Shown here piece after piece: positions 35,288 through 44,177 of a stretch of DNA of 64,000 nucleotides; the stretch's first letter is position 1, and the number at the start of each line of letters is the position of its first letter. The notes beneath the pieces were generated by a model. It saw only the letters and a program-made list of their open reading frames with translations, did not search any database and was not told the DNA's origin. Both the position numbers and the translations under genes were made by a program. The DNA comes from Streptomyces megasporus. Its GTDB lineage: Bacteria; Actinomycetota; Actinomycetes; Streptomycetales; Streptomycetaceae. Location of the stretch: assembly GCF_000718985.1 (NCBI RefSeq), contig NZ_JODL01000027.1, positions 1 through 64,000 on the forward strand. Reading direction: 5' to 3'.

Positions 35288-36282
35288 AGCGCGGGCAACC
35301 TCGAGGAGCGGACGACGGCGACCAGGACCGGGGCGCCGAACAGCGCGGTCATCACGCCCAGCGGCATCTCGTACGGGCGGACGACCAGCCGCGAGACCAC
35401 GTCGGCGAGCAGGACCACGGCCGGCCCCAGCAGCACCGACACGGCCAGCAGCCGCCTCAGGTCCGGTCCGACCAGCGCCCGGGCCACGAAGGGCACCACC
35501 AGGCCGACGAAGGCGACCGGACCGGCGATCGCGGTGGCCCCGCCGACCAGCAGGGCGACGGACGTGACGGCCGCCGCGCGCACCCGGCGCGGGCGGTGGC
35601 CGAGTCCGGTGGCCACGTCGTCCCCGAGGGTGAGCGCGGACAGCGCGGGGCTCACCGCGACGGCCACGACCAGACCGAGCAGCAGGACGGGCAGCACGGC
35701 GAGGAGGTCGTCGGTGTCGCGTCCCGCGACCGAGCCCACCGTCCAGAACCGGATCTCGTCCGCGGCCCGCTGGTTCGCCAGGAGCAGCACGGAGGAGGCC
35801 GCGCCCATCAGTCCGCTGAAGGCCGCGCCGGCCAGGACCAGTCGGACCGGGTCGTCGCCCGCTCCGCGCAGCCGGGCGGCGCCCAGGGCGAGCAGACAGC
35901 CGGCCGCGGCGCCGAGCACGGCGACGTAGGGGGCCACGGTCGTGGCGCTCGCGCCGAGCACGATCGCGAGGACGACGGCGAAGGACGCTCCGGCGCTCAC
36001 CCCGAGCAGTCCGGGCTCGGCGAGCGGGTTGCGGGCGGTGGCCTGCAGGACGGCTCCGGCGACGCCGAGGGCGACCCCGACGGCGATCGCCACGACGGTG
36101 CGCGGCAGCCGCAGTTCCAGCACGGTGAAACGGGCGTCCGCGTCACCGCCGCCGAGTACCACCTCGGCGGCTCGGGCGGGGCCGATGTCACCGGCCCCGA
36201 CGAGCAGGCCGGCCACCGCGACGACCAGCAGCACGCCGGACGCCGGCAGCAGGCCGCGCAGCAGAGTCTTACGGAGCGTCAC
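35284..36282 (-). CDS. Iron-siderophore ABC transporter permease (FecCD family), first subunit
   Basis: 332 aa with about 9-10 helices. Motifs are LRLPRTVVAIAVGVALGVAGAVLQATARNPLAEPGLLGVSAGASFAVV, FWTVGSVAGRD and GPVAFVGLVVPFVARALVGPDLRR. GTG at 36282 with AAGGTG upstream; the in-frame ATG at 36309 lies inside the promoter region. First gene of the uptake operon; the iron box at 36313 is 31 bp upstream, so it should be induced under iron starvation. Confidence 0.9.
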   Translation of the reverse strand: MTLRKTLLRGLLPASGVLLVVAVAGLLVGAGDIGPARAAEVVLGGGDADARFTVLELRLPRTVVAIAVGVALGVAGAVLQATARNPLAEPGLLGVSAGASFAVVLAIVLGASATTVAPYVAVLGAAAGCLLALGAARLRGAGDDPVRLVLAGAAFSGLMGAASSVLLLANQRAADEIRFWTVGSVAGRDTDDLLAVLPVLLLGLVVAVAVSPALSALTLGDDVATGLGHRPRRVRAAAVTSVALLVGGATAIAGPVAFVGLVVPFVARALVGPDLRRLLAVSVLLGPAVVLLADVVSRLVVRPYEMPLGVMTALFGAPVLVAVVRSSRLPAL

Positions 36283-36312
36283 ACCACACCTTCTCGATGG
36301 CCGATACATTGG

Positions 36313-36331
36313 TTAGGTTAGCCTACGCTCA
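36313..36331. promoter_or_regulatory. Iron box (DmdR/IdeR-type) for siderophore uptake system 1
   Basis: TTAGGTTAGCCTACGCTCA resembles the Streptomyces iron-box consensus TTAGGTTAGGCTCACCTAA; the left half is exact. It lies between the divergent permease operon and the binding-protein gene, so iron-loaded repressor would shut both. Confidence 0.8.
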
Positions 36332-36365
36332 TCTACCGGCACCATCCCCGTTCAGGAGATCCACC

Positions 36366-37325
36366 ATGTTCCGCTCCCCCCTGCCCCGAGCCGGCCGTTT
36401 TCTCCAGGTCACCGCTGTTGCTGCGCTGGTCATGGGGGTGAGTGCATGCGGAGGGTCAGGTTCCGCGGACGGCGGCGACGACGGCGGAGACAAGGGCCGG
36501 CAGTCGACCCGCTCGGTCGAGACCGCCTACGGGACGGTGAAGGTGCCGTCCGAGCCGAAGCGCGTCGTCGCTCTCGGTGACACCTCGCTGGACACCGCCC
36601 TGTACCTCGGCGTCGAACCGGTCGGCACGAGCAGCGCCCGCGGCGCGGACACCGCGCCCGGCTACCTGGGAGCGAAGGCGGAGTCGATCCCGCTGGTCGC
36701 CACGGTGCAGGAGCCCAACATCGAGGCGATCCTCAAGGCCGACCCCGACCTGATCCTCGCCGCGCCGCGGATGGAGAAGTCCCAGTACGAGGCCCTCAAG
36801 GCCGTGGCCCCCACCGTCGTCCCGAAGAACGAGACCTGGAAGCAGCCGGCGGAGACCTACGCCGAGGCCCTGGGCGAGAAGGAGGCGTTCGACAAGAAGA
36901 TCGACGCCCTGCTGGACCGCGCGGCCGACGCCGCCGGCGGGGAGGACCCGGGCACGGCCGTGGTGGTCCGCTGGATGCCCGCCGGCCCCATGGTGATGAA
37001 CGCCGACAACATGCCCAGCAGCCTGCTGAAGGAGGCCGGGGCCACGCTCATGCCGATCGCGGAGGACCTGGACTCGCCCCACTCGGACGCGCTGTCCCTG
37101 GAGAACCTCGACAAGATCGACGCCGACCACGTCTTCGTCGCCACCCTCAACGCCGAGGGCAGGAAGGCCCTGGAGTCGGCGGAGAAGCAGAAGTCGTTCA
37201 CCCGGCTGAAGGCCGTGCGGAACGACGAGGTCAGCGGCGTCGACGGCCAGGTGTGGAGCAGCAGCGCGGGTCTGTACGCGATGGAGAAGGTCGTCGAGGA
37301 CATCGAGGCCGCGTACGCCGAGTGA
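36366..37325 (+). CDS. Iron-siderophore binding lipoprotein (FecB/FepB type), system 1
   Basis: 319 aa. Lipoprotein signal with lipobox VSAC (Cys about residue 28), then an Asp/Gly-rich linker and the periplasmic-binding type III fold: GTVKVPSEPKRVVALGDTSLDTALYLGVEPVG, VQEPNIEAILKADPDLILAAPRM, WSSSAGLYAMEKVVEDIE. Captures a ferric siderophore at the outer membrane face and delivers it to the divergent FecCD permease pair. ATG at 36366 with AGGAG upstream. The siderophore is not predictable; no biosynthesis genes lie beside it. Confidence 0.92.
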   Translation: MFRSPLPRAGRFLQVTAVAALVMGVSACGGSGSADGGDDGGDKGRQSTRSVETAYGTVKVPSEPKRVVALGDTSLDTALYLGVEPVGTSSARGADTAPGYLGAKAESIPLVATVQEPNIEAILKADPDLILAAPRMEKSQYEALKAVAPTVVPKNETWKQPAETYAEALGEKEAFDKKIDALLDRAADAAGGEDPGTAVVVRWMPAGPMVMNADNMPSSLLKEAGATLMPIAEDLDSPHSDALSLENLDKIDADHVFVATLNAEGRKALESAEKQKSFTRLKAVRNDEVSGVDGQVWSSSAGLYAMEKVVEDIEAAYAE

Positions 37326-37331
37326 ACCGGT

Positions 37332-37366
37332 GGTCGTGCCCGGCACCCGAGGTGCCGGGCACGACC
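37332..37366. terminator. Terminator between convergent binding-protein and MBL genes
   Basis: 16-bp perfect stem, including GTCGTGCCCGGCACC (37333-37347), with loop CGA, 6 bp after the binding-protein stop codon and 21 bp beyond the MBL gene stop on the other strand. Confidence 0.8.
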
Positions 37367-37387
37367 GGACCGGACGGACCGCCGGTC

Positions 37388-38017
37388 TCAGTGACCGCGC
37401 GCGATCCACTCCTCCAGATGCGGGGCCTCGGCCCCGATGGTGGTGGACTCCCCGTGCCCGGTGCGCACCACCGTCTCCGGCGGCAGGGTCAACAGCCTGC
37501 CGCGGATGGAGTCGATGATCGTCGGGAAGTCCGAGAAGGACCGCCCGGTCGCGCCGGGCCCGCCGGCGAAGAGGGTGTCGCCGGTGAACACCGTGCCCAG
37601 CGCCGGGGCGTACAGGCACACCGCGCCGGGGGCGTGACCGGGGGTGTGCAGCACGGTCAGCTCGGTGCCGGCCACGGTGATCGTCTGCCCGTCGGACAAC
37701 TCACCGTCCGGCGCCCGGTCGGGGTGGGTCATCTCCCACAGCGGCCGGTCGTCCGGGTGGAGCAGGATCGGCGCGCCGGTGGCCTCGGCCAGCGCGGGGG
37801 CGGCGTCGATGTGGTCGTTGTGGGCGTGGGTGCACACGATCGCGACCGTCCGCCGGCCGGCGAGGACGCGTTCGATGGCGGCGGCGTCGTGGGCGGCGTC
37901 GATGACGATCGCCTCGGCGTCGTCGCCGACGATCCACACGTTGTTGTCCACGTCCCAGGTGCCGCCGTCCAGGCTGAAGGTGCCCGAGGTGGTCAGGTGG
38001 TCGATCCGGGCCGCCAT
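37388..38017 (-). CDS. MBL-fold hydrolase partner of mycothiol-dependent formaldehyde dehydrogenase
   Basis: 209 aa metallo-beta-lactamase-fold protein. Metal motif THAHNDHID (HxHxDH), then LHTPGHAPGAV (His), FTGDTLFAGGPG (Asp) and RTGHGESTTIG (His). ATG start overlaps the dehydrogenase stop by one base (TGATG). This gene pair is conserved in actinobacteria. The likely role is hydrolysis of the S-formylmycothiol produced by the dehydrogenase (inference from the constant linkage and the glyoxalase II-like fold). Confidence 0.88.
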   Translation of the reverse strand: MAARIDHLTTSGTFSLDGGTWDVDNNVWIVGDDAEAIVIDAAHDAAAIERVLAGRRTVAIVCTHAHNDHIDAAPALAEATGAPILLHPDDRPLWEMTHPDRAPDGELSDGQTITVAGTELTVLHTPGHAPGAVCLYAPALGTVFTGDTLFAGGPGATGRSFSDFPTIIDSIRGRLLTLPPETVVRTGHGESTTIGAEAPHLEEWIARGH

Positions 38018-39102
38018 CAGAACACCACCACCGAACGCAGCACGTCTCCGGCGTTCATCCGATCGAACGCCTCCTCCACCTGGTCCAGGGCGACGGTCTC
38101 GGTGACGAAGGCCTCCAGGTCCAGGCGGCCCTGCAGGTAGAGGTCGACGAGCATCGGGAAGTCCCGGCTGGGCAGGCAGTCGCCGTACCAGGAGGACTTC
38201 AGCGCGCCGCCGCGGCCGAAGACGTCCAGCAGCGGCAGTTCCAGCTTCATCTCGGGGGTGGGCACTCCCACCAGCACCACCGTCCCGGCCAGGTCACGGG
38301 CGTAGAACGCCTGCCGGTAGGTCTCCGGCACCCCCACCGCGTCGATGACCACGTCCGCGCCGTGCCCGCCGGTCAGCTCCCGCACCGCCTCCACCGCGTC
38401 GTTCTCGCGGGAGTTGACGGTGTGGGTGGCGCCCAGCTTCCGGGCCACCTCCAGCTTGCGGTCGTCGATGTCGACGGCGATGATCCGCGCGGCGCCGGCC
38501 AGGTTCGCGCCCATCACCGACGCCCCGCCCACGCCGCCGCAGCCGATCACGGCCACGCTGTCGCCGCGCTGCACGTTCCCGGTGTTCAGCGCGGCCCCCA
38601 GACCGGCCATCACCCCGCAGCCCAGCAGTCCGGCCACCGCCGCCGACGCGGACGGGTCGACCTTGGTGCACTGCCCGGCGTGGACCAGGGTCTTCTCCGC
38701 GAACGCCCCGATGCCCAGGGCGGCGGTCAGTTCGGTGCCGTCCTCCAGGGTCATCTTCCGCGCCGCGTTGTGGGTGTCGAAGCAGTACCACGGCCGCCCG
38801 CGCCGGCAGGCGCGGCACTGGCCGCACACCGCGCGCCAGTTGAGGATCACGAAGTCGCCGGGCGCCACCTCGTCCACGCCCTCGCCGACCGCCTCCACCA
38901 CGCCCGCGGCCTCGTGGCCGAGCAGGAACGGGAAGTCGTCGGAGATCCCGCCCTGACGGTAGTGGTAGTCGGTGTGGCACACCCCGCAGGCCTGGATCTT
39001 CACCACCGCCTCCCCCGGCCCCGGATCCGGCACCACGATCGTCTCCACGGTGACCGGTTGGTTCTTGCCCCGGGCGACGACCGCCCGCACCTTCTGCGAC
39101 AT
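38017..39102 (-). CDS. mscR: S-(hydroxymethyl)mycothiol dehydrogenase (MSH-dependent formaldehyde dehydrogenase)
   Basis: 361 aa class III-type zinc alcohol dehydrogenase that detoxifies formaldehyde as its mycothiol adduct. N-terminal catalytic-zinc region [14 protein letters not shown] and [15 protein letters not shown]; structural zinc cysteines [18 protein letters not shown] fold [38 protein letters not shown] at 39102; the RBS is weak. Requires mycothiol, supporting the actinobacterial origin. An inverted repeat (39184-39202) upstream may be its operator. Confidence 0.93.
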   Translation of the reverse strand: MSQKVRAVVARGKNQPVTVETIVVPDPGPGEAVVKIQACGVCHTDYHYRQGGISDDFPFLLGHEAAGVVEAVGEGVDEVAPGDFVILNWRAVCGQCRACRRGRPWYCFDTHNAARKMTLEDGTELTAALGIGAFAEKTLVHAGQCTKVDPSASAAVAGLLGCGVMAGLGAALNTGNVQRGDSVAVIGCGGVGGASVMGANLAGAARIIAVDIDDRKLEVARKLGATHTVNSRENDAVEAVRELTGGHGADVVIDAVGVPETYRQAFYARDLAGTVVLVGVPTPEMKLELPLLDVFGRGGALKSSWYGDCLPSRDFPMLVDLYLQGRLDLEAFVTETVALDQVEEAFDRMNAGDVLRSVVVF

Positions 39103-39434
39103 TCCTGTGCGACCTCTCTCACTCAGTCGACGGGCCGGTCACCGGGCCGCCGTCTCCCGACGACCCGGTGGTGCCGTCCCATCCAGGTCTACCGGTGACC
39201 TGGGAACCATCCAAACACGCGGGGGTCCTCGGACGGCCCCCCGGTCCCGACGAGCCCCTCCGGTGTGCCGGAGGGGCCGAGGGAGAACCGAGAGAGAGCC
39301 GAGGGAGAGCCGGGGCGTCCCGCGCTCCCGGCCGGTCCGGCCGGCGGTCGCGCACGGAGCCGTCGAAGGCCGGCCCGTTTGTCATGAACGCCCCGTGCCT
39401 TCCCTCGTCCGAGGCGGGGGGGGGAGGCCCCGGA
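39103..39434. other. 332-bp gene-free region between the TauE/SafE and mscR genes
   Basis: Contains the inverted repeat CAGGTC-N7-GACCTG (39184-39202), with an ACCGGT core, about 82-100 bp upstream of mscR, and a hairpin at 39255-39276. The 39290-39330 part is a GAGAGCCGAGGGAGA-type purine-rich repeat. No reading frame with coding character seen. Confidence 0.5.
39255..39276 (-). terminator. Hairpin downstream of the TauE/SafE gene
   Basis: CCCCTCCGG (39255-39263), loop TGTG, CCGGAGGGG (39268-39276); perfect 9-bp stem located 159 bp after the stop codon. Confidence 0.5.
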
Positions 39435-40238
39435 TCAACGCAGCAGCAGTTGCAGTCCGCCGAGGGTCGTCGCCGCGATCACCAACCGGTCGAAGAGCCG
39501 CTGGTCGATCCGGGCGACGACCGCCCGACCGACGAACGCCCCCACCACCACCAAGGCGACCAGCGTCGCGTTCAACCGCAGCGATTCGGCGTTGATCAGG
39601 TCGAGGCCGAGCATGAACGGCACCTTGAAGGCGTTGACGACCAGGAAGAACCAGGCGGAGGTGCCGAGGAAACCGAGCTTCCGGAAGCCGACGGAGAGCA
39701 GGTAGAGCGACATGACCGGTCCGCCCGCGTTGGCGACCATGGTCGTGAAGCCGCCCAGCACCCCGTACGACCGCATGGCGTGCCGCCCGGTCCGTCCGCC
39801 GCCCCCGCCGTTCTCTCGGCCGCCGTTCCCTTGGGCGTCGCTCCCCTGGGCGCGGCCCTCCCGGGCACGGCGGCCGTCGACACGGCGCCGCCACAGCGTC
39901 ACGGCCACCATGAACAGCAGGATCACGCCGATCGACCGCCGGATCAGCGTGTCACCGGCCCATGCCATGAACACGGTGCCGACGACGACCCCGACGGCCA
40001 CCGCGGGGAACATCCGCACCAGCGTCGGCCAGTGCGCGTGCCGCCGGTAGGTGATCACGGCGATCACGTCCCCCACCAGCAGCAGGGGCAGCAGTACGCC
40101 GGTGGACTCCCGTGCCGGGAGCACCGCCGCGAAGATCGCCAGGCTGACCGTGTTGGCTCCGCTGACCGCCGTCTTGGAGAAGCCGACGAGCACGGTGGCC
40201 GCCGCCAGCGCCACGAAGCCCCAGAAATCGATGTTCAT
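39435..40238 (-). CDS. TauE/SafE family sulfite/organic anion exporter
   Basis: 267 aa membrane protein with about 8 helices in two halves: FWGFVALAAATVLVGFSKTAVSGANTVSLAIFAAVLPARESTGVLLPLLLVGDVIAV and YGVLGGFTTMVANAGGPVMSLYLLSVGFRKLGFLGTSAWFF, both family signatures. The central cytoplasmic loop (about 125-155) is Arg/Gly-rich (GRAQGSDAQGNGGRENGGGGG), longer than usual. ATG at 40238 without a strong Shine-Dalgarno sequence. Substrate unknown (sulfite, sulfoacetate or similar in studied members). Confidence 0.85.
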   Translation of the reverse strand: MNIDFWGFVALAAATVLVGFSKTAVSGANTVSLAIFAAVLPARESTGVLLPLLLVGDVIAVITYRRHAHWPTLVRMFPAVAVGVVVGTVFMAWAGDTLIRRSIGVILLFMVAVTLWRRRVDGRRAREGRAQGSDAQGNGGRENGGGGGRTGRHAMRSYGVLGGFTTMVANAGGPVMSLYLLSVGFRKLGFLGTSAWFFLVVNAFKVPFMLGLDLINAESLRLNATLVALVVVGAFVGRAVVARIDQRLFDRLVIAATTLGGLQLLLR

Positions 40239-40338
40239 GTCGGGGGTCGATGCTATGCCCGGCCGGCGATCGACCCGCCCGGGGCCCTCCCGGAGGGTCG
40301 AGGCGGGGCCCCGACGGCCGCCCGGCACGGCGAGCGGC

Positions 40339-41040
40339 TCAGGGCGCCAGGATGTCCAGCTCCCGGAGGGCGCCCACCGTGATCTCGCGGGTCAGCTCCT
40401 CGGCCCGGACCGCGTCGCCCGCCCGCACCGCCTCCGCGACCTGCACGTGGAGGGTGACGGCGGCCGGGTCCGGGTCCTCGAACATGACCCGGTGGTGGGT
40501 GCGGCCGGCCAGCACCTCGGCGACGAGGTCGCCCAGGTGCGCGAACATCTCGTTCCCCGAGGCGTTCAGCACGACCCGGTGGAAGGCGATGTCGTGCACC
40601 AGGTACCCCTCCAGTTGGCCGCCGCGCGAAGTGGCGACCATGCCCAGGGCGCACTCGGTGAGTTCCGCGCACTGCTCCGGGGTGGCGTTGCGCGCGGCCA
40701 GCCCCGCGGCGACGGGTTCGACCGCCGAGCGCAGCACGGTCAGGGAACGCAACTGGTGGGGACGGTCGGCGCCGGCCAGCCGCCACCGGATGACCTGCGG
40801 GTCGTAGACGTTCCACTCCTCGACGGGGCGCACGGTCACGCCCACGCGACGGCGGGACTCCACCAGGCACATCGACTCCAGGACGCGGACCGCCTCGCGC
40901 ATCACCGAGCGCGACACCCCGAGCCGCTCGGCCAACTCGTCGGTGCGCAGCACGCTGCCGGGCGGATGCTCACCGGCCGTGATGGCCAGCCCGAGGACGT
41001 CCAGTACACGCGCGTGCTGCCCCCGGGCCCCTGTGCTCAT
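40339..41040 (-). CDS. gntR: GntR-family (FadR-subfamily) regulator, probable gluconate repressor
   Basis: 233 aa. Winged-helix domain about 10-75 (LRTDELAERLGVSRSVMREAVRVLESMCLVESRRRVGVTV) followed by an all-helical FCD effector domain with metal-site residues (HDIAFHRVVLNASGNE; HVQVAEAVRAGD). ATG at 41040. Divergent from gluconokinase and the gluconate permease. Two copies of an AGTCAGAC(T)-type palindrome lie between them. It most likely represses the gluconate operon and itself, with gluconate or a phosphorylated derivative as inducer. Confidence 0.88.
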   Translation of the reverse strand: MSTGARGQHARVLDVLGLAITAGEHPPGSVLRTDELAERLGVSRSVMREAVRVLESMCLVESRRRVGVTVRPVEEWNVYDPQVIRWRLAGADRPHQLRSLTVLRSAVEPVAAGLAARNATPEQCAELTECALGMVATSRGGQLEGYLVHDIAFHRVVLNASGNEMFAHLGDLVAEVLAGRTHHRVMFEDPDPAAVTLHVQVAEAVRAGDAVRAEELTREITVGALRELDILAP

Positions 41041-41074
41041 GACCTCAGAGTACGCAGCGACCCCTCGAACAAAA

Positions 41075-41114
41075 AGTCAGACTAATTAATCACAGGGTCT
41101 TGTTTTCGTCTGAC
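41075..41114. promoter_or_regulatory. Paired operators between gntR and gntK
   Basis: AGTCAGACT (41075-41083, palindrome AGTC-A-GACT) and GTCTGAC (41108-41114, palindrome GTC-T-GAC), 32 bp apart centre to centre. They flank AT-rich DNA (ACTAATTAATCA) where the divergent promoters must lie. Likely binding sites of the adjacent GntR protein. Confidence 0.65.
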
Positions 41115-41168
41115 CTTTGGGCTTCAGTGACGTGGCATCCAGATGTCGACGGAGACAGCGAGGCACCG

Positions 41169-41693
41169 ATGAGCAGCTCCCGCGTCGTCGTGGTCATGGG
41201 CGTGGCAGGCACCGGCAAAACCACCGTCGGCCACCTGCTCGCGGACCGGCTCGGCGTTCCCTACGCCGAGGGCGACGACTTCCATCCCGCGGCCAACATC
41301 GCGAAGATGACCGCCGGTGAGCCCCTGACCGACGAGGACCGTCTGCCCTGGCTGGACGACATCGGCGCCTGGGCCCGCGCCCGGGCGGGACTCGGCGGGG
41401 TCGTCAGTTGCTCCGCCTTGAAGCGGAGTTACCGCGACCGGCTGCGGGCCGCCGCCCCGGACGTGGTGTTCGTCCACCTCACCGGCGACCGGCGGCTCAT
41501 CGAGGAACGCATGTCGCACCGCGAGGGGCACTTCATGCCCACGGCCCTGCTGGACTCGCAGTTCGCCACGCTCCAGCCCCTGGAACCGGACGAATCCGGC
41601 GTCGCCGTCGACGTCTCCGGCAGTCCGGAGGAGGTCGCCGAACGGGTGGTCCGCGCTCTCCTCGACGACGAACGGCGCGCACCCCTCCCGTAG
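41169..41693 (+). CDS. gntK: Gluconokinase
   Basis: 174 aa P-loop kinase that converts gluconate to 6-phosphogluconate. Walker A GVAGTGKTT (about 11-19), YAEGDDFHPAANIAKMTAGEPLTDEDRLPWL (the gluconokinase signature), SCSALKRSYRDRLR, VHLTGDRRLIEERMSHREGHFMPTALLDSQFATLQPLE. ATG at 41169. Its first gene position in the gluconate operon feeds gluconate into the pentose phosphate pathway. Confidence 0.94.
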   Translation: MSSSRVVVVMGVAGTGKTTVGHLLADRLGVPYAEGDDFHPAANIAKMTAGEPLTDEDRLPWLDDIGAWARARAGLGGVVSCSALKRSYRDRLRAAAPDVVFVHLTGDRRLIEERMSHREGHFMPTALLDSQFATLQPLEPDESGVAVDVSGSPEEVAERVVRALLDDERRAPLP

Positions 41694-41819
41694 CCGCGCC
41701 CCCTTGGACGGACATCCACCACTCCCCTGGCATGGGTGTCCGCCTTCCCGCTCACCCCCGTTCCACCCCCTCACCCCCCACGCACCCTCGTTCACCCCGA
41801 TCCACCACAAGGAAAGACC

Positions 41820-43217
41820 GTGACCAGACTCAGCGCCGAGATACTGGCAGCGGACACCGTCGAGCCGATCACCTCAGCGGGCCACGCCCAGCTCGGGATC
41901 GCCGTTCTCGCGGGCATCGCCGTCATCGTCCTGCTCATCACCAGGTTCAAACTCCACGCGTTCCTGGCGTTGACCATCGGCTCCCTGGCGCTCGGCGCTC
42001 TCGCGGGCGCCCCGTTGGACGAGGCGATCGCCGGCTTCAGCAGCGGACTCGGCTCCACCGTCTCCGGCGTGGGCGTGCTGATCGCCCTCGGCGCGATCCT
42101 CGGCAAGCTGCTGGCCGACTCCGGCGGAGCGGACCAGATCGTCGACACCATCCTCGCCAAGGCGAGTGGACGCGCCATGCCGTGGGCGATGGTGCTGATC
42201 GCCTCGGTGATCGGACTGCCCCTCTTCTTCGAGGTCGGCATCGTCCTGCTGATCCCGGTCGTGCTCATGGTGGCCAAGCGGGGCAACTACTCCCTGATGC
42301 GCATCGGCATCCCGGCCCTCGCCGGCCTGTCCGTGATGCACGGCCTCATTCCCCCGCACCCCGGCCCGCTGGTGGCGATCGACGCGGTCGAGGCCGACCT
42401 CGGCGTGACCCTGGCCCTGGGCATCCTCATCGCCATCCCGACGGTGATCATCGCGGGCCCGATCTTCTCCCGGTACGCGGCCCGGTGGGTCGACGTGCCC
42501 GTTCCCGAGCGGATGCTCCCCGAGCGCCCCTCCGAGGAATTGACGAGGCGTCCCGGATTCGGCGTCACGGTGGCCACGGTCCTCCTGCCCGTCGTGCTGA
42601 TGCTCGCCAAGGCGCTGGTGGACATCGTCGTCGACGATCCCGAGAACACGGTGCAGCGGACCTTCGACGTCATCGGCTCGCCCATGATCGCGCTGCTCGC
42701 CGCCGTGATCGTCGGGTTCTTCACCCTGGGCCGGGCCGCCGGGTTCGCCAAGGACCGGCTCGCCTCGACCGTCGACACCTCGCTCGCGCCCATCGCCGGC
42801 GTGCTCCTCATCGTCGGCGCGGGCGGCGGCTTCAAGCAGACCCTCATCGACGTCGGCGTGGGCCGGATGATCCTGGACTTCTCCGAGAACTGGGCGATCC
42901 CGACACTGCTGCTGGCCTGGCTGATCGCGGTGGCCATCCGCCTCGCCACCGGCTCGGCGACCGTCGCGACCATCTCCGCGGCCGGTCTGGTGGCCCCCCT
43001 GGCGGCCGACATGTCGACCGCGCACGCGGCGCTGCTGGTCCTCGCGATCGGTGCCGGCTCGCTCTTCTTCAGCCATGTCAACGACGCCGGGTTCTGGCTC
43101 GTCAAGGAGTACTTCGGGATGAACATCGGACAGACCGTCAAGACCTGGTCGATCATGGAGACCGTCATCTCGGTGGTGGCCGGCGCCCTGGTCCTGCTGT
43201 TGTCCTTGGTGATCTAG
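41820..43217 (+). CDS. gntT: Gluconate:H+ symporter (GntP family)
   Basis: 465 aa membrane protein with about 12-14 helices. Family features are LITRFKLHAFLALTIGSLALGALAG, GFSSGLGSTVSGVGVLIALGAILGKLLADSGGADQIVDTIL, GLPLFFEVGIVLLIPVVLMVAKRG, VMHGLIPPHPGPLVAID and FFSHVNDAGFWLVKEYFGM. GTG at 41820 with AAGGAAA upstream. 126 bp after gntK; a strong terminator follows. Confidence 0.93.
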   Translation: MTRLSAEILAADTVEPITSAGHAQLGIAVLAGIAVIVLLITRFKLHAFLALTIGSLALGALAGAPLDEAIAGFSSGLGSTVSGVGVLIALGAILGKLLADSGGADQIVDTILAKASGRAMPWAMVLIASVIGLPLFFEVGIVLLIPVVLMVAKRGNYSLMRIGIPALAGLSVMHGLIPPHPGPLVAIDAVEADLGVTLALGILIAIPTVIIAGPIFSRYAARWVDVPVPERMLPERPSEELTRRPGFGVTVATVLLPVVLMLAKALVDIVVDDPENTVQRTFDVIGSPMIALLAAVIVGFFTLGRAAGFAKDRLASTVDTSLAPIAGVLLIVGAGGGFKQTLIDVGVGRMILDFSENWAIPTLLLAWLIAVAIRLATGSATVATISAAGLVAPLAADMSTAHAALLVLAIGAGSLFFSHVNDAGFWLVKEYFGMNIGQTVKTWSIMETVISVVAGALVLLLSLVI

Positions 43218-43238
43218 CCTCAAAGGCTCCGCTTCCGC

Positions 43239-43273
43239 GGCGGCGGGAACCCCGGCGGGGTTCCCGCCGCCGT
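43239..43273 (+). terminator. Terminator of the gntK-gntT operon
   Basis: 16-bp perfect stem (includes GGCGGCGGGAACCCC, 43240-43254) with a GGC loop, starting 21 bp after the gntT stop. Confidence 0.8.
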
Positions 43274-43400
43274 CCGTCGTTCCGACGGCCACGTTCCGGG
43301 CGCGTGGGGCCGTTACCCTTGCCCCCGAGCGCACACGAGCGCGCGGCGGGTCCGCCGGGGCCGGTGGTCGCCGGAGGCCGGTGACGGGGGGGAAGCAGCG

Positions 43401-44168
43401 GTGCGAGCACCCGAGATGGTCCAGGTCGAGGCGGGCGTCCACCTGGTGACGGGCCGCAACACGAACTGGGTGATCGTCCGGGAGGGCGACGCGGTGACCC
43501 TGGTGGACACCGGGTACCCCCGGGACCGGGAACTGCTGCTCGCCTCGCTGGACGCGGTCGGCGCCGCCCCCTCCTCCGTGGCGGCCGTGTTGATCACGCA
43601 CGCCCACAGCGACCACATCGGCTCGGCGGAGTTCCTCCGCGCGGAGCACGGGGTCCCGGTGCTGGCGCACCGGGCGGAAGTCCCCCACGCGCGCCGGGAC
43701 TTCCTCCACCAGATCTCCGTCGGGCGCGTCCTGGCCAACGGCCTGCGTCCCGGAGTCCTGCCCTGGGCCGTGCACGCGCTGCGCTCCGGCGGCACGAGGG
43801 AGACACCGGTCGCCGAGCCCCGGGAGTTCCCGTCCCCGGGCCCACTCGACGTCCCCGGGCGCCCGGTGCCCGTCCACACCCCCGGCCACACCGACGGGCA
43901 CTGCGCCTACCACCTGCCCCACACCGGGATTCTGATCACCGGGGACGCCCTGGTCTGCGCCCACCCCACCTCGCCGCTCCACGGGCCCCAACTGCTGCCC
44001 GACATGTTCCACCACGACCGCGCCCGTGCCCTGGCGTCCCTCGCCACCCTGGAGGAACTCGACGCCGACGTCCTGCTCCCGGGCCACGGGCCGGTGCACC
44101 GCGGCGCGGTCCGTGCCGCGGTGCGGCACGCGCGCGAACAGGCCGGCCCGGCCGCACCCGCCCGGTGA
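43401..44168 (+). CDS. MBL-fold metallo-hydrolase
   Basis: 255 aa. Metal motif ITHAHSDHIGSAEF (HxHxDH), VHTPGHTDGHCAYHL, ITGDALVCAHP and VLLPGHGPVHRG complete the dinuclear zinc site. Begins VQVEAGVHLVTGRNTNWVIVREGDAVTLVDTGYP, typical of the glyoxalase II-like branch. GTG at 43401 behind GGGGGG. Stands alone between the gluconate operon terminator and a convergent gene. Substrate unknown. Confidence 0.85.
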   Translation: MRAPEMVQVEAGVHLVTGRNTNWVIVREGDAVTLVDTGYPRDRELLLASLDAVGAAPSSVAAVLITHAHSDHIGSAEFLRAEHGVPVLAHRAEVPHARRDFLHQISVGRVLANGLRPGVLPWAVHALRSGGTRETPVAEPREFPSPGPLDVPGRPVPVHTPGHTDGHCAYHLPHTGILITGDALVCAHPTSPLHGPQLLPDMFHHDRARALASLATLEELDADVLLPGHGPVHRGAVRAAVRHAREQAGPAAPAR

Positions 44169-44177
44169 CGGGGCGGC

